Source: Mesostigma viride (lineage: Eukaryota > Streptophyta > Mesostigmatophyceae > Mesostigmatales > Mesostigmataceae). From it: 64,000 nt of DNA. Below, one piece after another: positions 42,184 to 54,600 of the stretch. The position numbers and the translations under genes were made by a program. The number at the start of each line of letters is the position of its first letter. Within the stretch, counting starts at the first letter, position 1. The notes beneath the pieces were generated by a model. It saw nothing but the letters and a program-made list of their open reading frames with translations, did no database searches and was not told the DNA's origin. The stretch lies in contig RPFO01000104.1 of NCBI GenBank assembly GCA_009746045.1, positions 6,458,501 through 6,522,500 of the forward strand, written 5' to 3'.

Positions 42184-42506
42184 CCGCTAAACTGCGTTGC
42201 GTCGAAGGGCGTTTGCTCGTCATATATCGCGTAATAGATTCGGAAAATTATATCAGCATGTGCGTCTTAGAAAGACGAAGCGATAGTGATATTCATGGCT
42301 AGATTCGGTGCTCAAACGTGAAAGTTATGAGCTCCGCCGTCAGCCATGGCTACCTCGTGGCTCGTGGCGTGAAACGTCCACCCATCCATCCAGGAATATG
42401 TGCTACATGATCTTCCAACGGAGGCATGTTATAATTTAATTTTAATTTATTGCAATATATCACGTTCTATGAAAAAAAACAAAACACGGGTTACTTTAAT
42501 TTTTAA
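42184..42506. other. No supported gene
   Basis: This is sequence between the LINE 5' side and the next TTAA element. It contains CACGGGTTACTTTAATTTTTAACCCGTG at 42484-42511 (the CACGGGTTA and TAACCCGTG arms pair), which overlaps the element end. Confidence 0.4.
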
Positions 42507-44243
42507 CCCGTGTTTTTTTACAACGCGATACATCGCGTTGTAGGGTTAGAACGCGATGTATCGCGTTGTAATCTGACACGTGGCAAACCTATTAAACATG
42601 CGATTTTTGGTCTGAAACTTTCAAGATAGGTCAGAAACATCTCATAGAATTCAAGAAAAAATCCTGGTATTTTTGGTATTTTTTTTGTGACAGCTGCAAA
42701 CAAATATGTACCACTGAAATCAGGCATTTTCGCGGGACGAAGGTGAAGACGACGGCGATGGCGGCAGGTAGATCTCGCCAGTTTTCGCGCGAATTTCAGT
42801 GGCTGTTGGGTGGCACGACCATGATGATGCGTTCAAAGGTTGATTATTAGGTTTCTACGAGTTTGTTGAGGTACTGGGGCAAAGGAAACGTAGTTTTTTC
42901 CAGTTTCTCACCCAACTTTCATGCGGAAACCCTGGAAACCGGCATACATATTATTACGTCAAGACTCGGGTCTGCTGCGGCACCATGCTTGGTATTTCCA
43001 TGGTGTTTCGACTTCTTAACACATGTTTATTCATTCCGAACGTCCGGACTCTCGGCTAAACCGAGAATTGTGCAGACTTGTATTGGGTAGCGCCGGGCAT
43101 GATGGTGCCTGCAAATAGCGTAAGGCGTGACCGTGGCTATTGCTACGGTATGCTGTATTTTCCTGGAAATGGCCTCTGCCACCGGCTCAATAGTGCTTGC
43201 AGGCGTAAGTATATCGTGTTTCTACCTAGTTTCTGCCAGTTTTCCACTTATTTCTACCGACCTCTGCCCAGCCTCTCTAAGACCGCCATCCTACTCGACG
43301 TTGCTTGCATGTCAGCCATAGCAGGTTGCAGTTGTGCAGTATTTAGGTGCTGTATACGTCGTCAAGCCGTGCATATATCGTGGGGATTGGATGTTGATGG
43401 TTTATACTGCGTTGATTGTGCAAGAAGACCAGCTAGGTGCCCATAATCATGGTGTATAATCATGTGTTGTTAGCATCTTGCCACCATTTGCTAGCATGCA
43501 TTCCAGCGTCATCTTTGCCTGCATGTAAGCTCATGGATCACTCAACCTATCCAAGCCTTGCATTACACGTGCCTCTTTCTTTCAGTATTGCACGCGTTAT
43601 GGAATGAAAACCCAGCACCTCCGTTCCCACGAGGCATGTGCTCAACACGTTGTGAAAGTGGATGATGCTTTGGCTATGGCTGCCTGATTCAGTCATATTA
43701 GGTCATCCAGTCATGATGTTTGATGCATGTTTGATGCTGTATAACTTATACAACACCTATTTTCAACGTTTTGACCCTCCAAGCTCACTATGGCCCCGTT
43801 TATGGGGCTCATGTCGTTGCGTCATGTTGTGAAGGGCTCTCATTTTTCCCACTGCGTTGTACTGCGTTGTAATTGTGATGCTAATGAAAAATAGCTCCAG
43901 TGGCCCAATGGGCCTGAGTTTTGTTTCACAGAGCCTGCATATGTTGCCCATAGCTCGTGCAAGAAGCCAGATTTTTTTCATGAACCATTTGTGAATAAGC
44001 ACATGACTTGTGACCTAGGGTCAAGAAATCGCGGTCATGGTCAGACCCCCCTGTATTCAAACCAGTGTATCTCTCTAATGAATAAGCATTTTGTAGGTCT
44101 GAGTAGCTCAAAAAATCCTTTGATTTATGGGCTTTCAGGAAAGTATATACATGACCATGAAAAAAAATTTTCCTTAGGTGCTATACGCGTTCTAAAAAAA
44201 GCTTACAACGCTATATATCGCGTTCTAATTAAAAAAACACGGG
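42507..44243. mobile_element. TTAA-flanked element, 1,737 bp
   Basis: TTAA lies at 42503-42506 and 44244-44247. The inverted ends are 13 bp, CCCGTGTTTTTTT (42507-42519 and 44231-44243). Subterminal hairpins repeat ACAACGCGATACATCGCGTT and relatives at both ends (42520-42572, 44172-44229). No transposase is seen. Length and ends match the type of the element at 28452, and internal words match the one at 37531. Confidence 0.82.
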
Positions 44244-44247
44244 TTAA

Positions 44248-44985
44248 ATTATCAGCCACAGCTTACGTCAGGCGCCCATCCTTGCCAGGGATAGGCAATA
44301 AGGTAAAAAAGTTATTTGTGGCTATGCACACAGATCCGCAAAGGATTGCGCTGAGTCATCCATACGAAATGAACGGCTTGCAACGAATGTCGCACTAGGC
44401 GCAATTCTGAACACACTTGATCCATAGTATCGAGCGCTGCCACATGCCAGCAATAAAGAGAAACAGGTGCGAAAAACCTGGCGTATGTCACAGTCGACGC
44501 CACTCACAATCGGCACTTACATGCCTTGCTCCATACTACATCCAATCTAAATCTGAAAAGAGCGTCAGAAAGCTCGTTATCAACTCTATGTCACTAGTAA
44601 TGCCTAATTGCAGCAAAGATAACAGTCGTATATTTGCCGCTACCAGCGGCGTTTCTCATGTGACACTGTCAACAACAGTATAATACAGGTGAAAGAGACT
44701 TAGTAGGGCAAAATAGGTCAGTTACCACAATGCATGAAGGATGTGGTGAACTGCCTGTACAACAGTTGCCCAAGTTTGTCACACAAACGATGGCTACTCC
44801 CGACAGCACACGTGGTCAGCGATGCACCCCCTTGTCATTGAGCCGTAAAAAGAGCCGTCAACGGAGCCGTAAAAAGAGCCGTATAAGGCGCCGTAAAAAG
44901 AAACTTTCCTTCCCCGTGGGCAAGTGCCATCCATGACGTTGCGAGCTGTGGTGAAACGAAACGCTAGTGACAAGAGCACACTGAA
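44248..44985. other. 3' flank of the RTX/Root-cap gene
   Basis: There is no gene. Positions 44838-44903 repeat GAGCCGTAAAAA(G/A)-type 15-18-bp units four to five times just beyond the stop codon. Confidence 0.45.
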
Positions 44986-47900
44986 TTACACCCTTGCTGC
45001 CCCGCGCTTAGACCGCGGCACGAACTTGGCAAAGCGGCAGTCGGCCGCGAACATGCCGCTGGTCGCGTAGTCCTCGTCGGTGCCCTCCATGGGCACCTCT
45101 GCGCCCTGCTTGGAGAAGGACTGGCCCAGGATGCCGTGGACCGCCCCCGCTGCCTTGAACTCCTTGACTTGGAAGTTCTGTGGAGTTGAAGCACGCCGAG
45201 CATGTTTTTGGATTGGATGGAATTAGTTGGCTGCCAGCAGAAGGAAAGTTGATCAATGCTTTGACAAAAGACTGCCTTATATATATGCGCTGCGAGGTTG
45301 GCATCCCATTAGGGTCGATAACGTGCATTACTACTATGAACCTGTACTAAATGCGGCTGCAGTTAAAACTGTGAAGTTATCACAAACAGCAAGAGCTGTC
45401 CCACCATGAACCCCCAGCGATGGCCACAGAAGCTGGCATGCAAACACGAGCTTTGAGGCATGCAATACAATTAAGCCCACAGAGAGCATTTAATAACAGC
45501 AAATGCAAACCTTGACTAACGATATTTTTCTAAAAAGGAAGTGCTTGTGACCCCACGATTCAGGGCAGAAACATGACGAAACTAGACATGCTCCGCATCA
45601 TTCTCATTAACCCAAGTTATTTCTATCTGTAATCTAAACAGCTTTTACTTTCCATAGTTGACCAGTCTGAGTGCCTGCCGGCACCTTGAACCTCGCATGA
45701 AGTGTCTTATACTGTGCAATGATAAGCGAGTATCGGGCATGCCTGCTATCAGCCATGATCATCCCTAATATGAGACCAAAGTGAGATGGGTCCTGCAACG
45801 TTGGCATCACAACGACAGAGCCAAGCAATCTTGACCGCTTGCTTGCTGGCAAGAGCAAGCTCCGTGACACCATGCAGCGCGCCGTCAAAGCATATTTTGC
45901 ATAATTAGTGCACACTTTCCTATGGGAGAGGTGCCTGAAACAGAAAACGGAGCCTCAGCATCACTTTTGGACGTGAGTGCTACTCCAACGTGGTGGATAA
46001 AAGACAAGGTTTTGGCATCTGCGGCTCATATTTATGATGCCCTACAAAGTCCATCCATATGTGCCAGCACAATGCCGGGCTTAGCTGCTGAGATGTGCCC
46101 GGCGGGCGCCCACCCACTTCATTATCTTTTTACAAGAGTGGCCAAGTTCCACAAGCTCTTGTTAACTTAATGCTGATATTGGGACAGGATTGGGACCACC
46201 TATTTGCCCAGCTGCACCTTGTCTGTTTCATGTCCACATTACTATCCTGCCGTCCCCACTCCAAGATATAGTGTCAAAAACGGGGTTCGAACCACGCCAT
46301 GACTCAACCCATCCCATCCAGGCAGGCGCCTGGGACCGGTTCCTTGATAATATTCCTAGGGGGGGGGACGCCCCAGCTAAACTGCTCACTCCGAATTAGG
46401 TCCGACGTGGCTCTGTCAGACGTGAAGCGAGCGCCAAAATTGCCCCGGCGCCAGAATTATTCAAAAGGTGTGCGCTCAAGTTGGCTTTCTGAAGACGGCG
46501 CGAGGTTAATAGAACCCGAGTGCGCTCAGCAAACACACCTGGCGCCTGGTTTTCAGGAAAGGTGCGCGCTTACAGTGAGACCAGGGATACATAGATATTG
46601 GTCCGGCACTTTGGCTTACATCCCGGAGTGAGGTACTTGTGGAAGTACTAATGCACATATATGTACTACGGTAATCATACGGAACATAATTTTTAGGACA
46701 CGTGGCGAAACTGGAAGTGATCTAGGTGGCGTCAGATACAAGTCCTGACTGTGCAGACTCTCTCTTCTGCCCATGTGCAGCATGGGATCCAACTGACTGA
46801 CTGACTGACTGACTGACTGACTGACTGACTGACTGAGCCGACTACCTCCCTAGCGTATCGTGACGCCTGTCACACTTCCAACGTGCACTCCGTTTCGCCC
46901 CGACAGCACCATTTTGGCAAAGGTGTACGCTCAGCCATTTTTCACTTTGGCTAGTGACGGACGGCCCTGGACAGCACTAAAGAGGTGTGCCCTCAAGTAG
47001 CAAAATAGGGGGGTATGCCCCCCCCCCCTACATTCTTTAACCTGTCGCTTTGAACCGAACCAGAACTTAACTGTGCACTTCTCAAGGCAGGAACTCTTCC
47101 CCACACCAAGTCTTGTGCATGCACCCCCCCGACTCACCAGGAAGTTCTTCCCGGGCCCCTTGTCGGCCTCCCAGAAGGCCGCGCGCACAACCTCCACCAC
47201 CATCTCCACCATGCCCGGCGCGCTGATGAGCACGCGCGTCCTCCTGCGGGTCACCACCAACCCCGAGGGCAGCCGGCGGGTGCCCAGCTTGCCCTCCAGG
47301 GGGACCTGCGTGGCACCGACCAGGCCACGCATGCCAATGTTGGATAAGAACAGCCCCATATCATCAGTATATGTATATAGGCACTGACCATGAGTGTGCT
47401 CATCAGTGGCAAGGAGCCAGCATCTCTATTAAAAAGGAGAACCCCCCAGCATCTCAATTTAAGGGTGCGATGACACATGCGAATGAAACAGACAGGGGGT
47501 GACTACGCGCCTATAAATGACATGGCATCAGCATGCTTAACTTTGGTTTACAATGCCCCCTCGCACGATTAGGAGGAAGCAGTTGAACTGGCCACTGAAA
47601 TCTATTGGGACCCGTACAGTCCAAGAGTTGAGGATAGCAGGCGCCAGTGCGCGTATGCACTCAAAACTTAGTCGTTGAATCGTTACCAACATGAGGGCTG
47701 GCACATCGCTGAGCTAGCACAAGATTTGAGTCTTTGCAGTGAGAGAGAGCCACTACACCTCTAGGGGCAGGGAGTGGTCAACATGGATATTTCCCTATAA
47801 CAAACAACCCCTATGAACCTGTCATGACATTGACATGACCATGGACAAGTACTAGAAAGGCTTTCCCCCGCCGGTAAGCTCTCCACACCCCCGCCCGCGA

Positions 47901-48666
47901 CTCACCCCGTTCAGCAGGACGGTCCCAAACGAGGCGGCGTAGGGTGCCCCTGGGCGCGAGTTGGCGTCCACCAGCACACGGTCGTTCCCATACATGACGC
48001 TGATCTGGTCCATCCACGTGCGGGCATCGCCGCCCTTCTTGGAGACACGGCGGGCACTGGCCGCATTAATGCTGGCGCCACCAGTGGCATCCGATGCGTT
48101 AGCAACACCCATGAGCCTCACGTTCACGTGCACCCTCTCGTCCGACAGCACGCAGTACGAACGCTCCGCGCGGCCCACAAAGTCAAAACGGTCGCCGCGC
48201 GCGCTCACAAAGTGGGGGTCAGACTTGACAGACGACAGATCATCTACGCCCGATAGCGCCCTGAGCAGCGTCTCTGCCACGGGGCCAAAGGACTCAAACA
48301 AGCTCGCCAGGAAGGCGGCGAAATCCGCTGACCGGAAGATGTCCTGGATGGACTGCGCGCTGTGATCCAATGATGCGAATGCCTCGATAGCAATTTCGAT
48401 CTGGTCCTCTGCCAGCTCACCCAGCTGCAGCAGGTGCCGCCGGCGGCTGCTGGTGCCACCGAGGGTGGAGTTCACGCCCACCTGGCAGGGGGGGACGCCC
48501 AACCAGGTGGCCACCCCCTCGCGAACCAGGTCAATATCGAGGGTGTCGGTATAGTTGCAGGTGGCAAAGGACAGGAGGTAGATCGCCTCGACAAACTGGC
48601 CATTGCCATAGCAGGAAGAGGCGATCGAGGTGTTGCCCACGACCGGGATGTTGTCCACCATACAAG
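44986..48666 (-). CDS. C-terminal Root-cap/vWD-like part in three exons
   Basis: Exon 48666-47906 holds PPCQVGVNSTLGGTSSRRRH, then DPHFVSARGDRFDFVG, ERSYCVLSDERVHVNVRLMG and RTWMDQISVMYGNDRVLVDA. Exon 47305-47138 (VPLEGKLGTRRLPSGLVV) follows in phase 0, and so does exon 45177-44986 (NFQVKEFKAAGAVHGILGQS to ADCRFAKFV, stop). The order DPHFxGxxGxxFDFxG, SDxxxHVNxRxxG, GILGQ and YATSxxFxxDC is that of the plant Root-cap family. Confidence 0.85.
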
Positions 48667-51600
48667 CTGCGGAATGCAGGGAGCCGCATCAGCCGGTGGC
48701 CAGGGTCCCAATGGCCGCAAACACCGATTCGACAAAAGGGAATTAGACATGGACCAGGTGACGATGGTGGCAATGAAGGGGGACATTGCGGTGTGGGCAG
48801 ACATTCGGGACCATGAAATTTAAAAATTTAATATATGTAGTAAATAATGTACTTATTATTATCAATGAGACAACCATAATAATCAATATCAAGGAGACAA
48901 CCAGTGCAGGCCAAAAATCGGGAGAATCCGGACCATGGTAGCTCGAGCCTGCCGTTACATATCTTTTCCGCGTTTTCGAGTCGTTCATAATAATAAATAC
49001 GTTCATCGCCTGGTAGTGCGTTAACCTCCAGTGGCCATTAAGCCCATGTAATAATTAGCGTTCAGTGAAGCCTTTTGGGGAGATGCACACATGTACAAAG
49101 TAAAGTGCAATGACTCAAGCGATTGATGACAGGTCTTCAACCTTGAGTTGAGAAGGCAGCGGCTGCATGATCTGGCACGCTGGGTCGAGGTGACCACCAT
49201 GTGGTCAATTTGCTCGCACTTGGTGAATCAAATGAAAAGCCAACGGTATACCATCACCAAAGCAGAGGTCACGATAGGTTATAGTAACACGCTGCAGCCT
49301 ACATAGGAGCTAACCGCTGTGATCGGGGGAAGATCGAGGACATTCCAATCTGACACGGGCCACCCGGCAACACAGACAATCTGTTCTACCATCACCCTAC
49401 CACGTACCAATGTGCTGACCTCACTCCAAGCTACTACGTCCAATCATTTGATATCAACAGCACAAACAAACCTGGGCCTTCCTACAAAAGATTCCTTGAT
49501 CGTCTGCCCTTTAGTCAATTGACTGTCCAAATTGTACAGTATCAAGTGTGTCGCTGTTGTGTGATGGCGACACACGGCCGGGGTCAGACTGCGGTGATCC
49601 TCTCCTTTCCACAGCAATGCGCCGCCCTAATCCTTGCCATAATTGCTGCTATACAGAACGATGCACATTGTGTGAACCCTAGGTGCGTAGTACGATGCAT
49701 GAAGAGAAATTTCATTGCATGAACCTAAAGCTCTGACATCAACATACATATTTTTCACCTGACTATGATCACCATTTAATAAGCAATTAACAAAACACAA
49801 GGGGAGGGGGGAAGGGGGGACGAGACAGGACTGTAGCGAACACGAAAATGGTAATCATGGACCAAGTGCATGACCACCAGCACCTGAAAAACAAGAGCTC
49901 TGAGGAACATCGAGCTTAATTATACCAATACAAACAAGGGCTATATGAAGTTTCCCAAACGAGGCCACTACTAATACACACACCGATGTGGTTTCAAGAT
50001 CAACCGGTTTTGAATCTGGCTGTCACTAGATTGCCCACAATCAATGTTTTAAATATACCTCCAGGACTTCCCCTTTCATGCTTGCTAATCTCACTAGCTA
50101 CACAATTTGCCATGCATATATGCATATGCAAGCGTGCGCATTCATGGATGCAGTGTGTAGAAATCCGTATCTGCCCCTGCCTCATGCATGCATTCAGTTC
50201 AATCCCCGTACAGATAGATATCTCAAAGAAGCACGCACCTTGCAGAATTCATCAATGATACAACTCAGGCGCGCGTAAACAAACCTGGCAGGCACTGATC
50301 TCCCGCCTTGCGGTTGCCCGGAGAGCGCCCGTCACTCAGCTTGCAGGCGAAGCCGGTGAGGCAGCCCCAGTCCTGCCCCCTGCGGTTGTCGGCGCAAACT
50401 GGTGGGGTTGACAGGGTCCAGCACGACCATGGGACAGGGTAAGGCATGACCAACAATGAATACGCAGACACAGGCACTGGAGTGCATGCATACAGTTCTC
50501 TTCTAGAGTTCTCCGGTCAACTTTAAACTTTGAACCAGCATTATGTAGCTTAGTGCGTCCGAGAAGCACGCTTCATGATTTACCTAGTTTTATAATGAAT
50601 GCACACACAGGTGTGGGCTCAAATGATCGAGCCCCTACAGGTGACAGCGCTCCCAAGACAGCCTACACTGCATGCAATTACTTTTTTAATCCACGTGTGT
50701 TTGGTAAAATGCAGAGTCCAACTCCAGAACTTCTTTGTGAGCATTTATACTCAAATCCCTAAACTTGCAAGGCATGCGGACCAAACCAGCAAACTCACGC
50801 GCGGCAAATATGCCGGGTCGGCATTGCGCCCGGCCCGCAACCCGTAATGCAGCACTACCCCATGATTAGAGTTGACACATCTTGTCCATGCAAACAGCAG
50901 CCTGCCAGGGATGCAGCCACTATCAGTTGTGACAGCATCAAAGAGACAAAAAGTGCAGGCCGGAAATCTGGAAGAATCCGGACAATGGTAGCTCAAGGCT
51001 GCTGTTATGTTATCCGCGTTTGTCGAGTCGTTCAGGATGATGGAAATAAAAGGAGGTGGATATGTGTAGCCTTGTTCATTGAAGTTATGGCTGGCTAACG
51101 TTCATCAAGACCTAGACTATGACCATTCATATTTCTGATGGCTCAACTCAATAAGCTTGTTAAGTGGCAATGAACTACAAAATATATTATTCGGGAGTAC
51201 TTAGTTAAGTAAGTTTATTGCCATGCACTCTCTACAATAAACAAAACGTCCGCTGTCATGTAGTGGTTATTTGTAGCATTGTGTGCCTCCCTCAGATGGC
51301 ATGTACGTAGGTGGCAATAAAGCCAAATGCAACCATATGCAGAGAATTCATCATTCAAAAGGTCAGGTATTCCAAGCGGTACAGCAGGCCACCTGGCGGG
51401 TTCAAGCCAACAGAATGGTATCCCTCTAGCTCCCACATGCATAATGAGCCCACAACATACCTGACCGCTGGCATACTGGGTTCTAGCTACCATATTACAT
51501 AATATTTACATAGGACAATACTAGCAAATCACGTAGGAAAGCCCACCATGCAGCACCAACGGCCCACCTCACCCGTCGGACCCCTACCTGCATACTTGTC

Positions 51601-54600
51601 CACGCCCCCGTTCGAGTTGCTAATCGTGTAGTTCAGCCCGCGCCCGTCGATGATGATGTTCAGGCCCGGCCCACCCACGAACCGCGTACTGCCATCCACG
51701 CCAATCATGATGTCGTCGTCCTCTCCACCATTAAGGAGGTCACTCACACCGCCCACCAGGACGTCGCTGCCCGTATCGCCATACAATTTGTCATAGTCCA
51801 CATCATCGTCCCCGTGGAGGTAGTCGTCCCCCCTCGCGCCAGATACGGTGTCGTTGCCCGCACCACCCCAGAGCGTGTCGGACCCGTTCCCACCCTGCAA
51901 ACGGTCAGCGCCATCGCCACCTAATATGGTCAAGCTGCCACTCCCAATGTTAGTGAGGTTGTCGTTGCCGCTGCCCCCAAACACAAAGATCAAGCCCTCC
52001 CTGTCCTCCCCATCCACCCGCACATTGTCATTACCATCGCCGCCGGACACGGCAACATAGTTGTTCCCATGGAGATACAGGTCCATGCTGTCGTCACCAG
52101 CGCCGCCGGACACGGCAGCATAGTTGTTCGAAGAGAGATAGAGGTCCATGCTGTCGTCACCAGCGCCGCCGGACACGGCAGCATAGTTGGTCGCATAGAG
52201 ATAGAGGTCCATGCTGTCGTCACCTGCGCCGCCCGAGATGGTGACGTTGTGGCTGCGAAAGACACCGCCGCGCACGACATCATCACCATTGCCGCCCGCT
52301 ATGGTAACATTATTGCCAGAGGCAAAGGTGAGCATCAAGTCATCACCATCGCCGCCCGATACAGAGACGTCGTCGGACGCAGTTGCGAAGACCCTCAGGT
52401 GGTCCTTGCCAGCTCCACCCTGTGCCTCCACGTTGCCCACCAACCCAGAGAGCATCAGGTTGTCATCACCGTCGCCGCCCGAGACAGTAACATCGGTGAA
52501 GCTAGAGTAATCGGTATCAACGTCCGTCCTTATGTAATCGCTACCGTTGCCGCCCGACACAGCAACGTTGCTGACGCTATAGACGTGGGCAGCGATGTCC
52601 GTTATTATGTTGTCGTTACCGTCGCCGCCCAATACAACAGCAGAGCTGACGCCATAAAAGCGTGTGTCGATGTCCGTTCTTATGTCATCATCACCGTTGC
52701 CGCCCGATACGCTAGCGAAGTTGTAGCCATCATCGGAAGTGTCCATGTCCGTTCTTATGTTATCGTTACCGTTGCCGCCCAATACGCCAACGAAGCTGGT
52801 GCCAGATTCGGCGCTGGCGTGCGTTGTTATGTCATCGTTACCGCCGTCGCCCGATACGCCAACGCTGCTGAAGCCAAACCCAGTGCCAATGTCCGTGACC
52901 ACGTCATCGGCACCGTCGCCGCCCGATACGCCAACGCTGCTGAAGCCGCGATAAGTGTGAAGAACCGTGTCCACATCATCATCACCATCGCTGCCCGATA
53001 CGAAAACGTTGCTGGAGGAATAATCCGTAACTGTGTCGATGTGCGTGTACACGTCATCATCACCGCCGCCGCCCGATACGCCAATAACGGCGGACCCATA
53101 ATAGGCGTAGGTGTTCGTTGTTATCGTGTCGTTACCGTTGCCGCCCGATACGCTAACCGCGTTGATGCCACCATATGCGGCGTCGGTGCGCGTGTCCACG
53201 TCATCATTACCATCGCCGCCCGATACAGCGACGGAGCTGGCGCCGCCATCCCAAGTTGAAACGTCCGTGTCCACGACATCATTACCATCGCCGCCCGATA
53301 CGTCAACGAAGCTGACGCCGCCATCCCAAGTGTGGATGCGCGTGTCCACGTCATCGGTACCGTTGCCGCCCGATACAGCAACATTGGTGACGCCGCCATA
53401 GCTGGAAGAGTCGATGTGCGTGTCCACGTCATCATCACCGTCGCCGCCCAATGCGTAAATGTTGCTGACCGCATAATAGGCGTCGGTGTGCGTTGTTATG
53501 TCATCGTTACCGTCGCCGCCCGATACGGCAACGGAGCTGGCGCCGCCATACGAAGTGGAAATGCGCGTGTCCACGTCATCATTACCGTCGCCGCCCGATA
53601 CGTCAACGAAGCTGACGCCGCCATCCCAAGTGTCGATGCGCGTGTCCACGTCATCGGTACCGTTGCCGCCCGATACGGCAACGTAGCTGGCGCTGCCATC
53701 CCAAGTGGCAATGTCCGTGTGCACGTCATCATTACCATCGCTGCCCGATGCGTTAACGTGGCTGATGCCATAACCGAAAGTCTCGATGTCCGTGTGCACG
53801 TCATCATCACCGTCGCCGCCCGATGCGTCAGCGTTGTTGACCCCATAATAGGAGGTGACGCCCATTTCTATTTTGTCATTACCGTCTCCGCCCGATACGT
53901 CACCGTTGGTTTCGGAATAAAAGGCATAGAGGCCCGCTGTTACGTCATCGTTACCGTTGCCACCTGATACAGCAACATGGGCGCCGGAAACCTGGGCAAT
54001 GATGGTGTCGTTGCCATCGCCACCCGCTACCGTGACGTTATGGCCGGACAGGAAGACCTCCATGCCATCGTCACCAGCGCCGCCCTGCAGCTCAACTTTA
54101 TCGAAAATAATCCCTTGTAAGCCCAGGAAGTCATCACCAGCGCCACCAGTCATAGTGACACCATCAACACCACTCACATATGCGTCCACTGTGTCATCGC
54201 CCTCGCCACCGTCGAGATGGACCCGGGTCGTATCCTCGAAATCATGCAAATGAATGGTATCATTCCCCGCGCCTCCCGAGACGTGCAAGTCATTGCTCTC
54301 AGCCGCATCTATGTACACGTCGTCGTTGCCATCGCCGCCTGAGACAGACAACGCATTCAAGCCGACGGTGTCGAATATCCCGATCATGTCGTGCCCTGAG
54401 CCGCCGGACACCGTGATGTTGTCAGCAACCAACTTATAGGTACCAAGTAAATCATTGCCACTGCCGCCCAACAGCGTCACCTTGGCCCCATAACCATCCC
54501 CCCTGTACACCTCATCGTCCCCGTCCCCTCCGGAAACCACGGTGTTGACACCATCGCCGTACTGCCCGAGAATGTCATCGCCCCCCAGACCGTATATGTA

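Noticed and set aside
50799-50854. Extra RTX-gene exon (LHYGLRAGRNADPAYLPR)
   Set aside because: It has an acceptor and a GTGAGT donor, but its phase does not fit the following Cys-rich exon, whereas direct joining of 51588 to 50398 does. Kept only as a possible alternative exon.
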